The notes under the pieces: model-generated
What the model saw: the letters and a program-made list of their open reading frames with translations, nothing else
What the model was told of the DNA's origin: nothing
Databases searched by the model: none
In this document: positions 1-8,861 of the stretch, piece by piece
Layout of the letters: each line of letters begins with the position of its first letter
How positions within the stretch are numbered: the stretch's first letter is position 1
Source of the DNA: Paracoccaceae bacterium
GTDB lineage: Bacteria > Pseudomonadota > Alphaproteobacteria > Rhodobacterales > Rhodobacteraceae
Direction: 5' to 3'
Length of the DNA: 64,000 nucleotides
Assembly (NCBI GenBank): GCA_902602765.1
Contig: CACKSH010000008.1
Coordinates: 1 to 64,000, forward strand
Program-made: the position numbers and the translations under genes

Positions 1-150
1 TAATAAATTTTTTTCAAAACTAAAAACTTATTAAATATTTTAGACTAGTTGTAATTAACCAGTTTAGTTAAACATTTAGTTACAAATTAATTTTTATTAG
101 TTTTTAACTAACTGATTTTACGAAACATATTGTATCTATTTGAAAATTTA

Positions 151-225
151 TGGTGCTGCTGGGGAGGATTGAACTCCCGACCTCACCCTTACCAAGGGTG
201 CGCTCTACCACTGAGCTACAGCAGC
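151..225 (-). tRNA. tRNA-Thr (anticodon GGT)
   Basis: Read on the minus strand this folds as a complete 75-base cloverleaf. The acceptor arm pairs GCTGCTG with CAGCAGC, the D arm carries AGCTCAGTGGTAGAGC, the anticodon stem CACCC/GGGTG holds the loop TTGGTAA, and the T arm is GTCGGGAGTTCAATCCTCCC-like. The anticodon GGT reads threonine codon ACC (and ACT by wobble). The 3' CCA is encoded. It stands alone, with no other tRNA near it. Confidence 0.96.
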
Positions 226-313
226 TGCTACCCACAATGGCGATTTAGACCCAAATAAAAAGTTACGCAAGTCTAATCTAGACCATTATGGTATCATACT
301 GTAACTACTAACC

Positions 314-475
314 ATGGATAAAGATATTAATTCAAAAAAAAAAATAGTTACGGCTAGGGATGAGAGATTAAAGACTGCTTTGAAGGCAAATATGGCCAAA
401 CGAAAAGCGCAAGCTAAAGGTAGGGTACTAACCTGTTCTACGAATAAAGAAATCCAGTTCAAATTAGAGGACTGA
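314..475 (+). CDS. small conserved basic protein upstream of murA (53 aa)
   Basis: This 53-codon ORF is too short for many gene callers. It starts MDKDINSKKKIV, is rich in Lys and Arg through its middle (DERLKTALKANMAKRKAQAKGR), and ends six bases before the murA start. A short basic protein with the pattern 'R-D-x-R-L-K-x-A-L-K-A-N-x-A-R-R-K-A-Q' sits directly upstream of murA in many Rhodobacteraceae as I recall, so conservation rather than length supports the call. No domain is known and I infer no function. A nucleic-acid- or membrane-associated role would fit the charge. It probably shares a transcript with murA. Confidence 0.7.
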   Translation: MDKDINSKKKIVTARDERLKTALKANMAKRKAQAKGRVLTCSTNKEIQFKLED

Positions 476-480
476 ATTAG

Positions 481-1749
481 ATGGATTCCATTATAGTTGA
501 AGAAAGTGGCCCACTATATGGCAAGATAGCTATCGCCGGTGCAAAGAATGCTTGTTTAACGTTGATGCCTGCTACTCTTTTAAGTGATGAGCCACTTACA
601 TTAACAAACGCACCAAGATTATCTGATATTGGGACGATGTCGCAATTACTTCAGTCTCTTGGTGTAGAGGTGGAAAGTCTCAATGGTGGATTAGTTTTAG
701 CTTTATCTAGTCATGCACTCAAAACTACTCGCGCTGATTATGAAATTGTTAGAAAAATGCGCGCTTCAAATTTAGTCCTAGGGCCTCTGCTTGCTAGAGC
801 TGGTGAAGCTATTGTTTCATTACCAGGAGGTTGTGCAATCGGCGCAAGACCAATGGATTTACATATTTCAGCCCTACAAGCGCTGGGTGCAGAGATTGAA
901 TTAAAGGATGGGTATCTGCACGCACAAACTCCCAATAAAGGAAGGTTAGTTGGTGGTGAACATAAATTAAAGTTTGCATCAGTAGGTGCTACAGAGAATT
1001 TTGTGATGGCTGCCTGTCTTGCAAAAGGGAGGTCTCAACTAAAAAACGCAGCAATGGAGCCTGAAATAGTAGACTTAGTAACGTGTCTTAAGTCAATGGG
1101 AGCGGATATTTTGGGCGAAGGGACTGATACAATAACGATAAGAGGTGTAGATAAGTTAAATGGAGCAACACACTCGGTTATAATGGACCGTATCGAGCTA
1201 GGTACATATATGCTGGCACCAGTAATAGCTGGCGGTGAAGTTGAGCTTATAGGAGGGAAAATGGAACTTTTAGAAGCATTTTGCAGCAAGCTTACTGAAG
1301 CAGGTGTTGAAATATCGAAGACTACAAATGGTCTCAAGGTTAAACGGAAATTAGATACTATTAATTCGATCGATGTTACAACTGCGGTATACCCAGGATT
1401 TCCTACTGATTTACAAGCTCAAATGATGGCACTGATGTGCACATCAAATGGGGTATCTAAACTAGAAGAAAAAATATTTGAGAACAGGTTCATGCATGCT
1501 CCAGAGCTCATGCGGATGGGTGCTCAAATTGATGTCCAAGGCGGCACTGCAATGGTAAGAGGAGTTTCAAAGTTAAAAGGTGCACAAGTTATGGCAACAG
1601 ACTTAAGAGCATCCGTTTCGCTTATACTTGCTGGTTTAGCCGCGCAGGGGCAAACTAAAGTCGGTAGGGTATATCATTTGGACAGAGGTTATGAAAAGCT
1701 TGTTGAAAAATTAAAAAATGTTGGGGCCAAGGTAGAGCGGATAAAGTAA
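481..1749 (+). CDS. murA: UDP-N-acetylglucosamine 1-carboxyvinyltransferase MurA
   Basis: MurA transfers enolpyruvate from PEP to UDP-GlcNAc, the first committed cytoplasmic step of peptidoglycan synthesis. The 422-residue length is normal. The N-terminal GAKNA motif puts the substrate-binding Lys22-Asn23 in place. The mobile loop [14 protein letters not shown] carries the PEP-reactive Cys118, so the enzyme should be of the fosfomycin-sensitive Cys type. The repeated inside-out alpha/beta barrel pattern ([36 protein letters not shown]) runs to the end. A GAGGA ribosome site lies about ten bases before the ATG. It heads a run with DUF2948 and hisD, and the next gene starts one base after its stop. 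Confidence 0.97.
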   Translation: MDSIIVEESGPLYGKIAIAGAKNACLTLMPATLLSDEPLTLTNAPRLSDIGTMSQLLQSLGVEVESLNGGLVLALSSHALKTTRADYEIVRKMRASNLVLGPLLARAGEAIVSLPGGCAIGARPMDLHISALQALGAEIELKDGYLHAQTPNKGRLVGGEHKLKFASVGATENFVMAACLAKGRSQLKNAAMEPEIVDLVTCLKSMGADILGEGTDTITIRGVDKLNGATHSVIMDRIELGTYMLAPVIAGGEVELIGGKMELLEAFCSKLTEAGVEISKTTNGLKVKRKLDTINSIDVTTAVYPGFPTDLQAQMMALMCTSNGVSKLEEKIFENRFMHAPELMRMGAQIDVQGGTAMVRGVSKLKGAQVMATDLRASVSLILAGLAAQGQTKVGRVYHLDRGYEKLVEKLKNVGAKVERIK

Positions 1750-1750
1750 C

Positions 1751-2239
1751 ATGGCTCAAGACGCAAGTTTCTCGGATGGGGCAGATAGCGCGCTATATTT
1801 AGGAGCTGTCACCTCAGAGGATTTAGACGTAATTTCTTCAATCCTCCAGGATAGTATCTTTTGTGTTAAGGATTTGGCTTGGTCGAAAAAGAAACGACAA
1901 GTAGCTGTATTAGTAAATAGGTTTCGTTGGGAAAATAGCTCAGCATATAGCATGAAAAAAACTTCTCCAGAAAGGGTTAGGAGCCTTCTGATAGTCGATA
2001 ATGTCTTGAATTTATCATCCCAGGGTATTGACCGGTCAGATATTAATGCGCCTTTGAATTTATTGAAGTTGGATTTAAACCAGTCAAAAAATAGTATTTT
2101 TTTAACATTACTACTTTCTGACTTTGGTGCTATTAGATGTGAGGTGGAAGCTATTGAGCTATCTATGAAAGACGTAACCCGACCTCAGAAAGCCAAATCG
2201 GGAAAGATACCAAATCATCCAATTAATGACGACAGTTGA
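1751..2239 (+). CDS. DUF2948 family protein
   Basis: This 162-residue protein matches the DUF2948 pattern, with an N-terminal LYLGAVTSEDLDVISSILQD and a central ARP-like stretch KKRQVAVLVNRFRWE followed by RVRSLLIVDNVLNL. The family is almost confined to alphaproteobacteria and has no established function. It has no signal peptide or membrane segment, so it should be cytoplasmic. The gene begins one base after the murA stop, which suggests translational coupling, and hisD follows after about 50 bases. Its persistent place between murA and hisD in Rhodobacterales is the main support for the call. Confidence 0.85.
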   Translation: MAQDASFSDGADSALYLGAVTSEDLDVISSILQDSIFCVKDLAWSKKKRQVAVLVNRFRWENSSAYSMKKTSPERVRSLLIVDNVLNLSSQGIDRSDINAPLNLLKLDLNQSKNSIFLTLLLSDFGAIRCEVEAIELSMKDVTRPQKAKSGKIPNHPINDDS

Positions 2240-2288
2240 GAAATTTAAGATTACCCATTAATTAGAACATTCTTTAGGAGAAAAAGTA

Positions 2289-3590
2289 ATGCCGGTTTTC
2301 CTCAATTTTGATGACCCTATGTTTGACCAGCATTTTGGTGAGATTTTAAGTTCTGAGCGCAACGATACTTCGGATGTTAATAGCGTAGTATCTGATATCT
2401 TAGAAGATGTTAAAAGACGAAAAGATGAGGCGATTATAGACTTAACCTATAGATTTGATAAAATTAAATTGAAAAAAGAAGAGCTAAGTTTTTCAAAAGA
2501 TGAAATTGATAAATTTTCTGCCTTAACAACATTTGATGAACGTAAAGCTTTAGATCTGGCTGCTAATAGAATAAGGTCATTTCATCAAAGACAAAAACCT
2601 AATGATGTAAGTTGGACGGATGATATTGGAATTGAGCTTGGGTGGAAGTGGACACCTCTTGATGCTGTAGGAATATATGTCCCTGGCGGATTGGCAAGTT
2701 ATCCGTCATCAGTGCTTATGAATGCGATACCGGCCAAGGTGGCTGGTGTAGAGCGGATTGCAATGGTTGTTCCAACACCTAATGGAAAAATAAATCCCGC
2801 CGTCCTTTATGCTGCCGAAGTTTCGGGAGTAGATGAAATATATAGAATAGGAGGAGCGCAAGCTATTGCGGCTCTAGCCTATGGGACACCAACTATCTCA
2901 CCTGTCGATAAAATTACCGGTCCTGGTAACTCTTACGTGGCAACGGCTAAGCGACAAGTCTTTGGAAATGTCGGAATAGATATGATAGCGGGTCCCTCTG
3001 AAGTTCTAATAATCGCTGATGATGATAATAATCCAGAGTGGATTGCTTTAGATTTACTTAGCCAAGCCGAACACGATGAAAATGCACAATCTATTTTGAT
3101 TACTACAAATCAAAATTTAGGTGAGTTAGTTGCAAAAGAGGTTGAAAAAATCCTTGCAAGTTTAGCACGCAGGAATATTGCTGGGCCAAGCTGGGAAAAT
3201 TTTGGCGTGATAATCAGCGTTCCTTCCCTAAATGTAGCCGCCGAGCTGTCAAATAAACTTGCTCCAGAGCATCTAGAGCTCTGCGTTTCTAATCCAAAGG
3301 CACTATTAAAAAAGATCTCAAATGCTGGTTCTGTTTTTATGGGCGCTTGGACGCCTGAAGCTGTTGGAGATTATATAGGGGGTTCTAATCATGTTCTCCC
3401 AACTGCTCGTTCTGCTAGGTTTAGCAGCGGTTTATCGGTAATGGATTTTATAAAAAGGACAACTACTACTTTTGTCTCACCCGATGCACTCAAATCGATA
3501 GGCCCTTCAATAGAAACTCTAGCCGGCTCTGAGGGTTTGGAAGCTCACGGTTTGTCAGTTACCTCTAGATTAAAAAAATTAACTGAATGA
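2289..3590 (+). CDS. hisD: histidinol dehydrogenase HisD
   Basis: HisD carries out the last two steps of histidine synthesis, oxidising L-histidinol through the aldehyde to L-histidine with two NAD+ and a bound Zn2+. The 433-residue protein shows the family blocks in order: VPGGLASYPSSVLMNAIPA, RIGGAQAIAALAYGT, KITGPGNSYVATAK, GPSEVLIIAD, and the metal/catalytic sequences SQAEHDENAQS, APEHLEL, GDYIGGSNHVLPT and EAHGLSV. The zinc ligands Gln/His of SQAEH and the later Asp and His are all present. The start has an AGGAG ribosome site. It is separated from other his genes, as is usual in this group. Confidence 0.97.
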   Translation: MPVFLNFDDPMFDQHFGEILSSERNDTSDVNSVVSDILEDVKRRKDEAIIDLTYRFDKIKLKKEELSFSKDEIDKFSALTTFDERKALDLAANRIRSFHQRQKPNDVSWTDDIGIELGWKWTPLDAVGIYVPGGLASYPSSVLMNAIPAKVAGVERIAMVVPTPNGKINPAVLYAAEVSGVDEIYRIGGAQAIAALAYGTPTISPVDKITGPGNSYVATAKRQVFGNVGIDMIAGPSEVLIIADDDNNPEWIALDLLSQAEHDENAQSILITTNQNLGELVAKEVEKILASLARRNIAGPSWENFGVIISVPSLNVAAELSNKLAPEHLELCVSNPKALLKKISNAGSVFMGAWTPEAVGDYIGGSNHVLPTARSARFSSGLSVMDFIKRTTTTFVSPDALKSIGPSIETLAGSEGLEAHGLSVTSRLKKLTE

Positions 3591-3656
3591 TTTTCCTCAA
3601 TCAGATACTATCAGTTCCAAGATTATATGAGTTAATCAAATTACAGAGAAATTTTA

Positions 3657-4118
3657 ATGAGTTATATCTCACATATAGAATTAGATGATAAACATATCCC
3701 GCCTCCCACTTCTGAAATTGAGAAAGAGCGAAGAGTTGCTTTATATGATTTGCTCGAGGAAAATAAATTTGAAGTGCCGTCGGTTTCGGGGCCTTATCAT
3801 TTAATTTTATCTATTAAGGAAAAGCGCTTAGTTTTCGAGGTTTCCAAAGAGGATCGTAGCCCTGTCATCGAATTTCACTTGTCGCTTTCACCCTTTCGGC
3901 AGGTAGTAAAAGATTATTGGGCAATTTGTGAGAGCTATTATGATGCCGTAAAAAATTTACCGCCTGGGCAAATTGAGACAATTGACATGGCTAGGCGCGG
4001 TATCCATGACGAAGGTGCACGTATTTTGCTCGAGCGTTTAGATGGAAAAGCTAATATCAATAATGATACATCGCGCAGATTATTCACCCTGATTTGTGTC
4101 CTCCATTTTGGTATTTGA
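3657..4118 (+). CDS. UPF0262 family protein
   Basis: This 153-residue cytoplasmic protein belongs to UPF0262, an alphaproteobacterial family of unknown function. Typical features seen are the N-terminal ELDD near residue 8, the stretch YHLILSIKEKRLVFEV, the block PFRQVVKDYWAICESYYDAV, and the MARRGIHDEGARILLERL segment near the C-terminus. It sits where the family usually does, between hisD and a low-molecular-weight phosphatase gene whose start follows its stop by a single base. The close spacing implies coupled translation. Nothing in the sequence indicates a catalytic activity. Confidence 0.88.
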   Translation: MSYISHIELDDKHIPPPTSEIEKERRVALYDLLEENKFEVPSVSGPYHLILSIKEKRLVFEVSKEDRSPVIEFHLSLSPFRQVVKDYWAICESYYDAVKNLPPGQIETIDMARRGIHDEGARILLERLDGKANINNDTSRRLFTLICVLHFGI

Positions 4119-4119
4119 T

Positions 4120-4578
4120 ATGGTTGAGGAGTTACCGCAATCGATACTCTTTTGTTGTGATCATAATGCAGTTCGATCGCCTATGGCAGAAGGAATTATG
4201 AAAAAGTTCTACGGTATAGGTACTTATGTTCAATCAGTTGGGGTGTATAATGATTTAGAGATTGATGGCTTTGCTATTGCTGTGTGTGATGAAATTCAGG
4301 TTGAGTTGTCTCGCCACAAATCGCGAAGTTTTGATGAAATGGCAAATTTAGGAGATGATTTGTCGTCATTTGACTTGGTGGTTGCATTATCTCCCGCAAG
4401 TCAAAGGCGTGCATTAAACTTGACGCGTTTTTTTCACATGAAAGTCGAGTACTGGCCGATAATGGACCCAACGGGTATTGGAGAGACTCGTGAATTAAAG
4501 TTGAATGCTTATCGCCAGAGCAGAGATCAAATACTAGGACAATTTTCGAAACTATGGGGAAGACCATTAGAAGTTTAG
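4120..4578 (+). CDS. low-molecular-weight phosphotyrosine phosphatase / arsenate reductase-like protein
   Basis: The N-terminal loop CDHNAVRSPMAEG is the CX5R phosphate-binding loop of the LMW-PTP superfamily, and MDPTG later supplies the catalytic Asp-Pro. The protein therefore probably removes phosphate from a protein or small molecule by a cysteinyl-phosphate route. Arsenate reduction is the alternative within the superfamily. An in-frame start 24 bases upstream lies inside UPF0262. I prefer the ATG that follows the UPF0262 stop by one base, giving MVEELPQSILFCC and 152 residues. In relatives infA often follows, but here the next gene is on the other strand. Confidence 0.85.
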   Translation: MVEELPQSILFCCDHNAVRSPMAEGIMKKFYGIGTYVQSVGVYNDLEIDGFAIAVCDEIQVELSRHKSRSFDEMANLGDDLSSFDLVVALSPASQRRALNLTRFFHMKVEYWPIMDPTGIGETRELKLNAYRQSRDQILGQFSKLWGRPLEV

Positions 4579-4623
4579 AAACATGAAAAATTCAATAGTA
4601 GTAATAAAGTTTTTTGGTGAGCA

Positions 4624-5880
4624 TTAGTTATCTTTAAAAGCTGCCATGCAGGATAAAAATTTTTTTATTTCGTTTAAAGTATTATAGTGACAAATAGACA
4701 CTCTAACACAATCATTCCAGCCTAGTGGAGCTAGGATATTTTCTGAATAGTGGTCACATTTGCGCGTATGTGTTCTTATACCCTGTTGATTAAGGTATTT
4801 CACAATCTTTTCCGATGGATAATCTTTAATTCTAAAACTGACTAATCCCTCTCTAGATGAGTTATTAACTCCACCAATTATCTCTACATCTTCGAAATCA
4901 GCAAGGCCCTTTAGGTTATCAAGTCCGTTCACAAGCCCATCTGTTATTTTTCTTTCATAATCTTGAATTGCTTTACCTGCGGCTTTTATTTGTTCTCGGC
5001 TGTCGTTGTTTTTTGTGAATTGTTTTCCTAGCCAACACATATATTCTTTCACATCCGACATTGTTGCATAAGCTCCAGTGTCTCTAGTGCCAAGTTCCCA
5101 GTTATCTGATGGCCCACCGTCTAATTTTTCATGAGGGGTATTTCTTAGTCTGTCTGATACCCAGGCTATACCGAAACCATGTCTTGAAAACATTTTATAG
5201 GGCGATATTACATAACCATCGATATGATAACTTTCTATATCAATGCCCCCATGTGCGGCATGTTGTATTCCGTCGACTATAATAAATGCCAATGGTGCTT
5301 TTTGGCGCACAATTTTTGATATTTCTTTTATTTTTGTGCCCATGCCAGTGACTGGTGATGCATGTACAATCGTAACAACCCTAGTTGTATCAGAAATTTT
5401 ATCAGCATAGTTTTGTGGGTCCACTATTCCAGTTTCAACGGAGTGCGGTACGCTTAAATAAGTGTAGTCCATCTCATTAGACCATTTCTTTGCTGCACTA
5501 CGAGAAGCAGGGTGTTCTAAAGAAGTGCCAACAACTGATCCGCCTGACGGTGAGGCGACTACTGCATTTCTGATTAGTCTAAATAATAATTCAGTTCCAC
5601 TCTCTCCCATGAAAAATTCACCGGATTGAGTATTGAATAATTCACTAAGGTCACTTTTTGCATTTTTAATAACATCATTTAAAGCTTGACTAGCTAAGTT
5701 GTCACGACCTTGGTTGTCTGGTATCGATGCAAACTTTGTTGTAGTTTCTAACGCTGATTTTAAAGTGAGCGCTCCGCCTGCGTTTTCAAAAAAAATTCTA
5801 TCACCAGATATTGGGCATGTATTTACATTACAAAATTTTTGCCTGATTTCTGAGACGAGAGGTTGATTAATGTATTGCAT
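4624..5880 (-). CDS. class V aminotransferase (cysteine desulfurase-like PLP enzyme)
   Basis: This 418-residue protein has the fold-type I layout of the class V family. RIFFENAGGALTL lies at the front, MGESGTELLFRLIRNAV is the cofactor-phosphate region, TSLEHPASR provides the ring-stacking His, VDGIQHAAHGGID holds the PLP-binding Asp and His, and SPYKMFSRHG is the Schiff-base Lys. The end (GIRTHTRKCDHYSENIL) is like the CsdA/SufS-type C-terminal domain, but I do not see the desulfurase active-site Cys loop clearly enough to call it NifS or SufS. Substrate unknown: selenocysteine/cysteine lyase, isopenicillin-N-epimerase-like or kynureninase-like activity are all possible. It has no sulfur-cluster genes beside it. 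Confidence 0.8.
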   Translation of the reverse strand: MQYINQPLVSEIRQKFCNVNTCPISGDRIFFENAGGALTLKSALETTTKFASIPDNQGRDNLASQALNDVIKNAKSDLSELFNTQSGEFFMGESGTELLFRLIRNAVVASPSGGSVVGTSLEHPASRSAAKKWSNEMDYTYLSVPHSVETGIVDPQNYADKISDTTRVVTIVHASPVTGMGTKIKEISKIVRQKAPLAFIIVDGIQHAAHGGIDIESYHIDGYVISPYKMFSRHGFGIAWVSDRLRNTPHEKLDGGPSDNWELGTRDTGAYATMSDVKEYMCWLGKQFTKNNDSREQIKAAGKAIQDYERKITDGLVNGLDNLKGLADFEDVEIIGGVNNSSREGLVSFRIKDYPSEKIVKYLNQQGIRTHTRKCDHYSENILAPLGWNDCVRVSICHYNTLNEIKKFLSCMAAFKDN

Positions 5881-5943
5881 GGATTTTAAAAATTCTTATT
5901 TTGGTTTCGCGTTAATTAAGCCTACTAGGCATAAGAGGCAATC

Positions 5944-6708
5944 TCACGTATGTCTTATATACCTAAAAAAACTGGAAGCCACCCAACCAGCGAAAATAGC
6001 TATAGCAAGAGACATTAGACCGTAGATAAGTGGGTTTTGACGCGACAGGTTAAACAAAAATCTTTCAAGCCCAACTTTTTTAACATCAATTGTTGTATCA
6101 AATTGGCTCACAATTTTCCCATCACGGGTAAGAAATATTTGGGTAAAATAGTCACCCTCTGTAAGGTTTGCAGGCATATCAATCGCAGTTCTAAATAATG
6201 TATTTCGATCAACTAATATTTTACTTTCAAGCAACTGATATAGTTTTTGATCTTTTCTTATTCTGATCACGGCTTCAGTAAAACTTTGAGAGTCTTCGAT
6301 GTGCATTGGAGCCCCAACTGATCTTATGGCGCGCTCAATAGAGATCTTATTTCGTAAATCTTCCACATCCAATAATATTTCAGAAAAAGGTGCGTTGGTC
6401 GCAACTGCGTAGAAACTTGGCGCAGCATCAACCTCAACGGTTTGGTTGTTTACCCATATCCCAAACCGTTTTTCTTTTTTTCTAACCGCAATTGGTTTGG
6501 ATGGCCCCGCTATTGTAATAATCACCCCCATTTTGCCGTCCGGTTCGGGAGCATCTCGCTGTATTGCACCAAATAAAAGAATTTGAGAACCATCAAAATT
6601 AGCTGTTATTGCCACTTCATCTTGACTAAGGCCTAATACTATTTGTTCACTTGTGACAAAAGTTTTAGATAGCATCAGAAAAATTATTGCTAACGACAGT
6701 ATCCGCAT
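5944..6708 (-). CDS. TIGR02186 family membrane-anchored protein
   Basis: This is a 254-residue protein with an N-terminal signal-like segment (ILSLAIIFLMLSKTFV) and a single C-terminal membrane anchor (PLIYGLMSLAIAIFAGWVASSFF) followed by RYIRHT, so most of the chain should be periplasmic. The blocks LGLSQDEVAITANFDGSQILLFGA and GVIITIAGPSKPIAVRKKE match the TIGR02186 family, which is found next to TauE/SafE transporters in alphaproteobacteria. Here it starts two bases after the TauE stop on the same strand. The pairing suggests it works with that exporter, perhaps as a periplasmic accessory, but its biochemical role is unknown. Confidence 0.85.
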   Translation of the reverse strand: MRILSLAIIFLMLSKTFVTSEQIVLGLSQDEVAITANFDGSQILLFGAIQRDAPEPDGKMGVIITIAGPSKPIAVRKKEKRFGIWVNNQTVEVDAAPSFYAVATNAPFSEILLDVEDLRNKISIERAIRSVGAPMHIEDSQSFTEAVIRIRKDQKLYQLLESKILVDRNTLFRTAIDMPANLTEGDYFTQIFLTRDGKIVSQFDTTIDVKKVGLERFLFNLSRQNPLIYGLMSLAIAIFAGWVASSFFRYIRHT

Positions 6709-6710
6709 TG

Positions 6711-7631
6711 CTAAGTTCCTAGTTTTCCCAGAGAAAAAAGTTCAGCCGGTTCAATTAATAAGTCCATAGCTAATTTCAAGCAAACCAGGATCACAACAAG
6801 CGAGAGCAAAATTCTAAGTTGTTCGGCTTGCATCTTTGCCCCTATTTGGGTTCCAATTTGGGCGCCTATTACACCTCCTATTAGCAGTAAAACAGCCAGT
6901 GCAATGTCAACTGTGTAATTTGTTGTAGCATGCAGGAGTGTTGTAAAACCCGTTACAAAAATGATTTGAAATAACGATGTTCCCACTACAACTTTTGTAG
7001 GCATTCCCAGAATATAGATCATTGCAGGGACCATTATAAAGCCACCACCAACACCCATTATTGCCGACAAGATTCCCACTAATATTCCAACTGCAAGGGG
7101 CGGAACAACAGAAATATACAATCCAGATGTTTTGAAACGCATTTTAAGCGGTAAAGTATGAACAAGTCCTTTGTGGCGATTAGTTCTATTAATTACATTG
7201 GTCTCAGATCTTGACCTTCTAATTGCATTCAGGCTTTCTACAAACATAAGACTGCCTATAATACCAAGAAACACAACGTAGCAAAGTTTTACGAGTAGAT
7301 CGACTTGCCCCAAAGCTTTTAAATAATTGAAAACATAAAGGCCAAGTACGGCTCCGATAAGTCCGCCGCTCAACAAAACAGTACCCATTCTTAAGTCGAC
7401 AGTTTTTCTTCGTAGGTGTGCGAGTGCGCCGGAAAATGACGAGGCAACTATTTGGTTTGCTTCTGTTGCAACTGCAACAGCTGGTGGGATACCTATAAAG
7501 AAAAGCAGCGGGGTCATTAAAAATCCCCCACCTACACCGAACATTCCGGAAAGCACACCAACGAATCCGCCAAGGCCTAGAAGTAAAAAGGCATTAACTG
7601 AAACCTCGGCTATAGGTAAGTAGATCTGCAT
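6711..7631 (-). CDS. TauE/SafE family sulfite/organosulfonate exporter
   Basis: TauE/SafE proteins are inner-membrane carriers of small anions such as sulfite, sulfoacetate or taurine-derived products. The chain has two related halves, each opening with the family motif: GVLSGMFGVGGGFLMTPLL in the first and GILSAIMGVGGGFIMVPAM in the second. About eight hydrophobic helices can be counted. An in-frame start 66 bases further upstream exists, but the MQIYLPIAEVSVNAF start reads like family members and gives 306 residues. It is tightly linked to the TIGR02186 gene, so the two are probably one functional unit. The substrate cannot be told from sequence. Confidence 0.88.
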   Translation of the reverse strand: MQIYLPIAEVSVNAFLLLGLGGFVGVLSGMFGVGGGFLMTPLLFFIGIPPAVAVATEANQIVASSFSGALAHLRRKTVDLRMGTVLLSGGLIGAVLGLYVFNYLKALGQVDLLVKLCYVVFLGIIGSLMFVESLNAIRRSRSETNVINRTNRHKGLVHTLPLKMRFKTSGLYISVVPPLAVGILVGILSAIMGVGGGFIMVPAMIYILGMPTKVVVGTSLFQIIFVTGFTTLLHATTNYTVDIALAVLLLIGGVIGAQIGTQIGAKMQAEQLRILLSLVVILVCLKLAMDLLIEPAELFSLGKLGT

Positions 7632-7718
7632 TGTCTCACTTAGCTTAATGAACACACATAAATCAATAGCGACGACCGCTAAGTCTAAACTGGGCATAAA
7701 GGTGTTGTGATATTGGCT

Positions 7719-8861
7719 CTAACGCTCTTTAACGTATGGTTGCCCACCTGCTTTTGGGGGAATTGCCCTGCCTACAAAACCGGCTAAAACGACCACAGTT
7801 AGAACGTAAGGAAGTGATTGTATGAAAACAACTGGAATTTTTACTTGGCTGCTTATACCGCTAGTCCAAACTGAGGAAATTACCATTAATGAAATTATTG
7901 CAATCCCAAGTGCCAAGCCTCCTAGAACCACTTTGTCTAAATAATCTTTTTTCAAAACGTAACTAAGCAAAACAATTGAGATAAATATTAAGAAGCTACT
8001 GAGGGCCCAAGCTGGCATCAATATATTTTGAAACCGATTGTCTACTGCAAAGAAAAAACCAAACAGCAAACAAGCCCCTAAAGCGTACCAAGGACGCCAT
8101 TTGGCAAAAATCAAGGCAGCTAAGGCTATAAAGCCGCGTCCTGCAGACATGTCTTTAGTAAAATTTGCTTGCAGGGAAGTTGCTATATATGCCCCTGCGA
8201 TACCACATAAGATGCCACCAATTACAACTGCACCGTAGCGTAGGCCAACAACTGATATACCCGCCGTATCGACTGCTGCCGGGTTTTCGCCAACAGCTCG
8301 TAAACGAAGGCCGAAGCGCGTCTTGTAAAGGACAAACCAGGAGAGAGGAACTGTCAAAAGTGCAAGGTAAACTAAAAGAGAGTGTCCTGATAAAAGTTCA
8401 GAATAAAGTTGCATTAAAGGACCTGCGTCGCTCATTTCTTTAGAAGATATAGACCAAGGGAAATTTAAGGGTTCAAATCTACCACCAGATTTAAGTGGAG
8501 GCGTCCTGCCTCCCTGTCCAAATAAATCCTGCGCAATCACTACTGTCAGCCCCGCTGCCAAAAAATTAATAGCAACCCCAGAAATAATTTGGTCACCGCG
8601 CAGTGTAATCGATGCCAATCCGTGAAGAAGAGATAGCAATATAGATGCCAATACCCCAGCTAAAAGGCCCAACCAGACCGATCCGGTGATTGCAGCAAAA
8701 GCAGCGGATACAAAAGCTGCGGCTAAAAGCTTACCTTCCAACCCAATATCAAAAATTCCGGCCCGTTCGGAAAATAATCCAGCCAAGCAGACTAACAATA
8801 ACGGTGTTGCTAACCGCAATGTGCCATCTAAAACTTGGATGAGAGTTAAGAAATCAATCAT
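7719..8861 (-). CDS. BMP-type ABC transporter permease, second subunit
   Basis: This is one of the two inner-membrane permeases (BPD_transp_2 family) of a nucleoside-like ABC importer. FSERAGIFDIGLEGKLL is the family signature near the N-terminus, and GENPAAVDTAGI is the cytoplasmic coupling segment. At 380 residues it is about 55 longer than usual family members. The surplus is a hydrophobic stretch (LSSFLIFISIVLLSYVL then LGGLALGIAIISLMV) before the standard end VVVLAGFVGRAIPPKAGG. The extra one or two helices seem genuine, because the frame is open and the flanking conserved parts are intact. Its start overlaps the first permease gene by four bases (ATGA). Confidence 0.9.
   Translation of the reverse strand: MIDFLTLIQVLDGTLRLATPLLLVCLAGLFSERAGIFDIGLEGKLLAAAFVSAAFAAITGSVWLGLLAGVLASILLSLLHGLASITLRGDQIISGVAINFLAAGLTVVIAQDLFGQGGRTPPLKSGGRFEPLNFPWSISSKEMSDAGPLMQLYSELLSGHSLLVYLALLTVPLSWFVLYKTRFGLRLRAVGENPAAVDTAGISVVGLRYGAVVIGGILCGIAGAYIATSLQANFTKDMSAGRGFIALAALIFAKWRPWYALGACLLFGFFFAVDNRFQNILMPAWALSSFLIFISIVLLSYVLKKDYLDKVVLGGLALGIAIISLMVISSVWTSGISSQVKIPVVFIQSLPYVLTVVVLAGFVGRAIPPKAGGQPYVKER

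Noticed and set aside
4096-4119. Earlier start for the LMW phosphatase overlapping UPF0262
   Set aside because: The added residues MSSILVFD are out of frame coding of the upstream gene, and the ATG directly after its stop is the normal arrangement.
5920-5930. GCCTACTAGGC palindrome upstream of the class V aminotransferase
   Set aside because: It is short, with no known regulator match and no conservation evidence. It is expected by chance in a window of this size.
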